64,000 nucleotides of DNA from Ficedula albicollis. Taxonomy: Eukaryota > Chordata > Aves > Passeriformes > Muscicapidae. Each line of letters begins with the position of its first letter. Position 1 is the stretch's first letter. The position numbers and the translations under genes were made by a program. Location: assembly GCF_000247815.1 (NCBI RefSeq), contig NC_021685.1:18398201-18462200 (forward strand), given 5' to 3'. This document shows positions 56,244 to 64,000 of the stretch, one piece after another. Under the pieces are notes generated by a model. That model was not told the DNA's origin and did no database searches. It was given only the letters and a program-made list of their open reading frames with translations.

Positions 56244-56639
56244 AGAATAAACAAGACAAACATACCTGAAATAGCTCTACTGCACCTGAGTGCTCCTCCA
56301 CACTGTTCAAGGGTTGTGACCTGGTACCCAGCCCCTGTGCACCAGCACCCAGCTCAGGGGCTCATGCAGCAGCAAGTGCCTCTCCTCACAAGGGGCCATG
56401 CTTCACACAAATGCATCGTTTCCAAGCAGAAATACTGCACCACGAATTAATCCCAAAAGTAAAACTAACAGCATTTTAGGAAATGTTTAGCAGATATTTA
56501 CTAGCATTCAGCAAAGGGATACATATACCCCCAGAACACACACGGAGATATGCTATAATCCAGGTGCTCGATAACCGGGAATATATGTACCAGGTTTAAT
56601 GGAAGCAGCTGCAACGGAACTCCAAACAGGTGGGCTGAG

Positions 56640-58800
<2,161 letters not shown>

Positions 58801-61495
58801 CGGCCCCACCCAGCTCCCTGCAGGAGTTGCCGGCTGCTCTGCCCAACCCAACCTAGCCCAGCCCAGCCCTGTCCTTCCCTGCCCAAGTTTGCCCTACCCG
58901 ATCCCCTGCTCCTCCGGTAGCGCTGCTGCCCCTTGGGCTGGGCTGGGCTGGGCCCGTGCCACAGCCCTGGACAAGGCTCTGCCTCTGAATCCAAGGCTTC
59001 CTGCAGCACACAGAACAGAAAAACATCACATGAGGAAGCAACTGCTGTATCTTGTCCAAAACATAGTTTTCTCTTTAAATTTACCTGCTATGCATGAACT
59101 GACAAAATGCTGACAGGCTGGGAAATCAATGCTTACATGGGCAGTTTTCAGATTGAGCAGATCATCAGAAGCCATCAAAAACCTAAAAGGAGCTGGTGCT
59201 GTCTGGTGTTGAAAGTTGGAGTCGATTTTTTCAGTTTTGTTTGTTGGCTTTGAGGGGAACTTTTTTTTCCCTAATTAGGTAGTAGGTCAAACCCAGTTGT
59301 TTTAATGAAATAACTTGACTTTAAGAGGTACCAAAATCCATAAAAATTCTGAAAAGTCCAGGACTTCAGAAAACCGGGTTATTCCTTTCTAGGTCTAGCT
59401 ATTAAGATGGATACTTTTTAAAAATAATTTTGTTTGAATTTCGTCAGCAGCTATTTTAGGAGACATTTCTTAGTCTGTCCTGACAGTTGATCAGTCCAAA
59501 TCAGTGTTAAAGTTATCACTTTCACCAGCAGTGCATTCACCCTGAACAGGAGAGTGAGCCTCTTTTGTATTTATTTACTGAGCATAGATCTTTTAAGGTG
59601 ATTCTTTGACTTGTGATACAGCACATGTGCTAGAGATTAACTGGAAACTCCTTTTAAATATTCAGTATTCTCTGTGATTGTATCAATGATCAAAGACATG
59701 GAGAAATTCTACTTACTAATTAATAAACCAGGCTTTAAACCACAAATATGGAGCAACCAGAAATAGGGACCTGTCATTCATGAAACATAAATCAGCATTT
59801 TCCATTTCTTTTCCCACCCAGCTAACTGCAAACAGTAATAAACCACAGACAACAACTCAATGGCTTTTTTGGAGAAAAATTCAATGCCAAAATGGCCTAC
59901 TTAACCAATTGATAGTAATTGTGTAAAGAACATTATCTAAACTTCAGTTTCCTGAAAAATTATTGTAACAGGGAAAGCATGAACCTAGGGAAGAAGAGAG
60001 AAGGAATTCAGGATACTTGTTTTATGGCAAAACCTGCAATGGATATTAAAAATCCTAGTCTCACATATATTGATGTTGATATTTACAGCAGATTCTCCAA
60101 GCTGTGCGATTTTTTAACACATATCACTCAGATACAAATATTTACTCTTAATGGACATTTTCCCTTGAAGGAATGCTGAAATGTGTATCAGAGCAGAAGG
60201 CTGTAAGTGAACTGCTATTGTCATTTCTACTCAATTACTGCCTACACAAGAACTGTCATGCAGTGAAGGCAAGAGAAAGAGAAACACCACCACTGATGGT
60301 GAATTTCCTGGCTTTTATCACTGTGTCAAAACATTATCATTCTGTAATCACAGGCTTGCATGTAAAACATTTCCGAATATCAGTTTAGTGATAGCAAGGA
60401 GCAGGATTAAGCACTGCCCAAATTCAGTGAACTGGTACTCAGAGAGGTCCCACCCTGACCACGGGCCAGGCTCTCGGCAGCTCGGGCCCCTCTGGAGCTT
60501 TGGGAAATCCGCGCTCTGTGCAGGGAGCAGCAGGTGCTGGACAGCCCTGGGACCGTCCTGCAGCACGGGCACGTCCCTCCAACAGGCACTCGCTGCCACC
60601 ACGCCTCTCCTGGAGCCCCTCTCCAACACCCGGGGACCAGGAATCCTGTCGCTCACCAAAAACACAACAACCCAGGTTTAAACTGCTTTCCTGTGCCTCA
60701 GGTTTCCAAACCCAAGTCATCCTTGGAGTCCTCTTGCTCTTTGCTCCAGAGAATATTACAACTGTCTCTATTACATGTTGAACCCCACCAACAATGCTGA
60801 AGGAGACAGAGACCAGAGTCTCACCTCTTGGGGTGAGACACAGTCTCCTGAGAAAGGGGAACCCACACTCAAATCTCACTTCAAAAAGAAGAAATTTTGC
60901 CCCCAAACCAGACTACTGCTCCATCCTCTTGGACTAGGAGTTTCTTCCTGAGGTTCCCCAAATTTAGCTCATGCTAAATTTGCTCAGCACCTGCCAAGAC
61001 ACAACCTGTTCTGTGAACTACCTTAACTTCTAAAATGAGCTCAAATTAAATGCGTTGTGTGTATATCACTTCAATAATTTAGTTTTGGCTAAAATTACCT
61101 ACTTAAAGGTTTATTAAAAGTTTAAATAAAGGTTAACCTTTAAGAAAGTTTATTTAAAATTTATAAATGAGTTTTACCATTCTGCTGCATAAATATTTTA
61201 AGTGAAAAAATCCAACACCAATTCCACACTTTAAATCCCAGCACAATGTTTCCCTCTGGATCACAACTCATCCCTGAAAGACGAGACATACAGAGAGTGC
61301 AGGGGAGATGACATCCTGTTGTGGCATCAGTGCATTATTACAGCAGTATGTCCACAGCTAAGCAAAGCTGCTGCCATTAACGAGCAGCACCTCTGCAGCC
61401 ACGTGAGACACACACCTCCAGGTACAGCCAGTCCTGTGGCCTTGCAAAGCCCCCAGGTGGGAAGCCAGATCAGTGCTGTTCATGGCCCCAGGGGA
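58801..61495. other. Intron 1 stretch with GC-rich patches, no gene seen
   Basis: The GC-rich part continues to about 58985 (GGGCTGGGCTGGGCTGGGCC). A second moderate GC/CpG patch lies at about 60440-60660. The remainder is AT-rich, with a 14-bp palindrome AAAGGTTAACCTTT at 61128-61141. Open frames in the GC patches overlap on both strands and look like composition effects. Confidence 0.4.
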
Positions 61496-61520
61496 ACACA
61501 CACACACACACACACACACA
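61496..61520. repeat. (AC)n microsatellite
   Basis: This is a pure dinucleotide run of about 12 AC units. Confidence 0.97.
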
Positions 61521-61705
61521 CCGTGCCTCTGTTGAGGTAATGAGGGACACAGGGACCCAGCCAGGTGCAAAGGAGTGCTCCTTGCAGCTAAAAACCTGGC
61601 CTTTCAAAGTAGTTTCTGGTTAACAGCTTACACAGTTTTAAGGCACAACAGGCCCAAGGTAACCAACTCCCACACAGCACAACGTGGACATGCTGCAGTC
61701 ACACA

Positions 61706-61790
61706 GCACGTCTCTCTCATCTCTCTGTCACGTCTCTCTCTTGTCTCTCTCTCACTTCTCTCCCTCGTTCTCTCTACTCTTACTTCAGCT
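61706..61790. repeat. CT-rich simple repeat
   Basis: This is an irregular (TCTC)n tract with words such as GTCTCTCTCATCTCTCTGTC, about 85 bp. Confidence 0.85.
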
Positions 61791-62978
61791 GAGTCTCTCC
61801 CCCATAGTTCCCTTCTACTTAGCCCAAGTAACAGGCTGGAGCAGTGTTACAAGGCCTCTCCCTTATAGAGCCTCACCTGTGAGTAACAGTACCTCTGCTA
61901 CCTTCACTGCACACAGGAGGCTTTGCTACTACCTGCACAGCTCTGTGCATGTCCTGCTTACATCTGTTTCCTGCAGAAAGAGCTGCCAGCAGAACTGCTC
62001 TGAGACGCGGGATCGCTTCTAAGCAGCAGAGCTCAACAGAGGCGTTTATGTGCCGCAGCAGCTCCTTCCCCTCAAGCCACTCACACATGATTCTTTCCCT
62101 GGAAATGAAGCATGAAAGCGTGGGAAACTATTCACAGCTTGATGACTGCATCTCCTACCAGTCAAAATACTAGGACTGTGTGAATACACAAATCTTATTT
62201 ACAAATCAGGCTTTTAGAAAACTTGGATCCAAAAAGAGCCATCTGTGCTACAAGCAGTCACAACAAGTTGCCAGAAATGGCTTGTTTCTTTAGCTAGCTG
62301 GCAACAGTAATTTATTAAAATTATTTATTAGATACTTGTATCTAAAAAAGGGTACACCAATTTACAAATTTTAGGTTTTTTCTGCTTCTGACATGCTCAA
62401 GGGGTGTCTCTGGGTCGAACTACAGAACTGTTACCCAACTCCCTGGGTGTGGAAAGCAGAACAGGGGAGTTGCAGTGCTGTACAGTTCCCAGGCTGGGTG
62501 CTGGAGCATGGCAATTTTTCTTTCAAATGTCAGGATGAGCCTCCCCATCCCCAGCGAAAAGGCAGATAACAGAGGTGACTCTGTGATAACAGAGGTATGT
62601 GCCTGATATATTCCCCACTGGTCTTACAGGCAGCATTGTAATTTCCACAGTACCTGCTGTAGCACCACAGAAAACCAAACCATACAAACCTAAAAAGAAG
62701 AATTCAGTCAAATGGCTCAAGTTTTGCATTAAATGCAGCTAAGGAGCAACCTTCCAATTAATTCATGAAGCCTACAGCAAGCACTACAAAATCCTTGGAG
62801 TACTCTGTACACAGATATTGAACCTTGCCAAGATAACATGAGTTAGGGTTTAGTTATCATCTCATTAAAATATATAGAACTGACATGGATGAATTCTCTT
62901 GTCTGCTTTTATAAGCCCAGCTTTTATGTTTATGCTACACAAATTTTACATGACTAAACAAATATCAAGTCTAAAACC
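61791..62978. other. Intron 1 stretch, nothing recognisable
   Basis: Unique sequence; a short direct repeat GATAACAGAGGT occurs near 62566 and 62583. No gene is seen. Confidence 0.4.
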
Positions 62979-63158
62979 CAAGTTTTTAGGCTTTTTTTCC
63001 CTCACTTAGGACCAGATTTTGTCACAATACTGCACGTACAAAAAGATCTTGGCCAGATGAGTAGCTGCCCCAAGTTTTTAGGCTTTTTTTCCCTTACTTA
63101 GGACCAGATTTTGTCACAATACTGCATGTACAAAAAGATCTTGGCCAGATGAGTAGCT
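62979..63158. repeat. Two-copy tandem repeat, 92-bp unit
   Basis: CCAAGTTTTTAGGC occurs at 62979 and 63071, each unit ending GCCAGATGAGTAGCTG. There are two C/T differences (CCCTCACTT against CCCTTACTT; GCACGTAC against GCATGTAC), the second at a CpG. Confidence 0.93.
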
Positions 63159-64000
63159 GGAATCAATTTTATTGTAAGAAGCACCTATTTGTTTGAATTA
63201 ATTCTCGGACTAATAAGTAATTTACTTACTATTAGAAAGGATGACAGGCACCAGAGCTTGCAGCAAATTATCATTAACACCAACAGATGCTTTAGTCCCA
63301 TTATCTGCGAACATTTAAGCTGAATGTATCTGGGTGAAAGCCAGGCTTTCACTGGGAAAAACTGTAAAAGGCCTGCTTTAGCTGGGTCCCTGAAAATACA
63401 GGTCTATGCTGGCAGTATATACTTCTCCAAATTTGGACTTGTCTCAGGGGTAATGAATAACTGAATGACATTGTCTGTACCTTATTTTTAAAAGCAAAAA
63501 TCATGAATGGCACATTTGTTTGTAAGTTATTATTACTAGAAGAGCAAACATTTTCATATAGAACTTGATAATGAGAGAAAGCCTGGTAGTTTGCTATGGA
63601 ATGCCAGCCTGATCTCATGTGTATTTAGTTTGTAAGTCAGTTTTAGGCTTTTCCCTTCAAACCAGATCTCATCACCTCAACAACTCTCAATCTTCACATC
63701 CCTTCTCAAGCTAAAGGTTTGGGGATTCTGTTCACATGGAATCACAGACTGATCACTTGGAAATTATTCCCATCCAATGAATATCCTCCCACTTTTCAAG
63801 CACAACTCCTTTGATTGCATGCTTTTGAAGAAATCAGTGACAAACTATTGATCAGGAAAATTGGGAATTAATTTGGAATAACTGAAACGGAATTTTCCTT
63901 CCAGCACTGTATCATGAATTCAACATTATTTTGTGTGATGTTTATGCTGAACACTGACATACAAAAGCCTTTATACTATCTTTGAAGTAAGGATATATTA
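63159..64000. other. Intron 1 stretch to window edge, nothing recognisable
   Basis: This is AT-rich unique sequence with no exon, repeat family or RNA gene that I can recognise. Confidence 0.4.

Noticed and set aside
60388..60906. Overlapping open frames up to 155 codons in a GC-rich patch
   Set aside because: No recognisable domain, frames open on both strands, and no splice context linking them to KCNIP1.
61706..61790. Possible LTR CT-tract, by analogy with the tract at 2128-2165
   Set aside because: No LTR-like sequence on either side; it is simply a CT-rich simple repeat.

Overview
This window is vertebrate nuclear DNA, almost certainly from a bird and probably a passerine. The evidence is split coding exons with GT/AG splice sites, CR1-type LINE tails, and two LTR fragments resembling songbird endogenous retrovirus LTRs. 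There are no prokaryotic operons, CRISPR arrays or RNA genes that I can support.

The only protein-coding gene I can support is KCNIP1 (Kv channel-interacting protein 1, KChIP1) on the minus strand. Its common core is complete: seven exons at 21351-21475, 13856-13925, 12350-12420, 9214-9321 (duplicated at 10548-10655), 8166-8270, 7548-7610 and 4888-4935. They encode the last 195 residues in a continuous frame to a TAA stop. The N-terminal first exon(s) lie beyond position 64000, so everything from 21476 to 64000 is first-intron sequence. The left 4.6 kb is 3' flank.

The most interesting biological feature is a tandem duplication of about 1.34 kb (about 9193-11869). It carries an entire 108-bp, phase 0-0 coding exon, with the F-helix side of EF-hand 2 and 11 of 12 loop residues of EF-hand 3. 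Both exon copies keep their splice sites and differ only at two synonymous sites. If both were spliced in, the protein would gain 36 residues and an extra EF-hand in frame.

Two observations urge caution. First, the window holds pure-G runs of 1119 bases (19580-20698) and 1849 bases (56870-58718), each replacing part of a GC-rich minisatellite. These are almost certainly assembly or gap-filling artefacts. Second, at least a dozen other two-copy tandem duplications (units of 40-400 bp) are scattered through the window. Nearly every pair differs by one or a few substitutions, mostly transitions and often at CpG. This fits either genuine recent tandem duplication or diverged alleles placed head to tail at poorly closed contig joins.

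Layout: 1-4674 is 3' flank with an ERV-type LTR at about 1974-2352. 4675-21475 is the KCNIP1 core. 21476-64000 is intron 1, with CR1 tails (about 24628 and 25930), an LTR fragment (about 28940), low-complexity tracts, AT palindromes, many short duplications and the second G-run region. I found no convincing novel multi-gene system.
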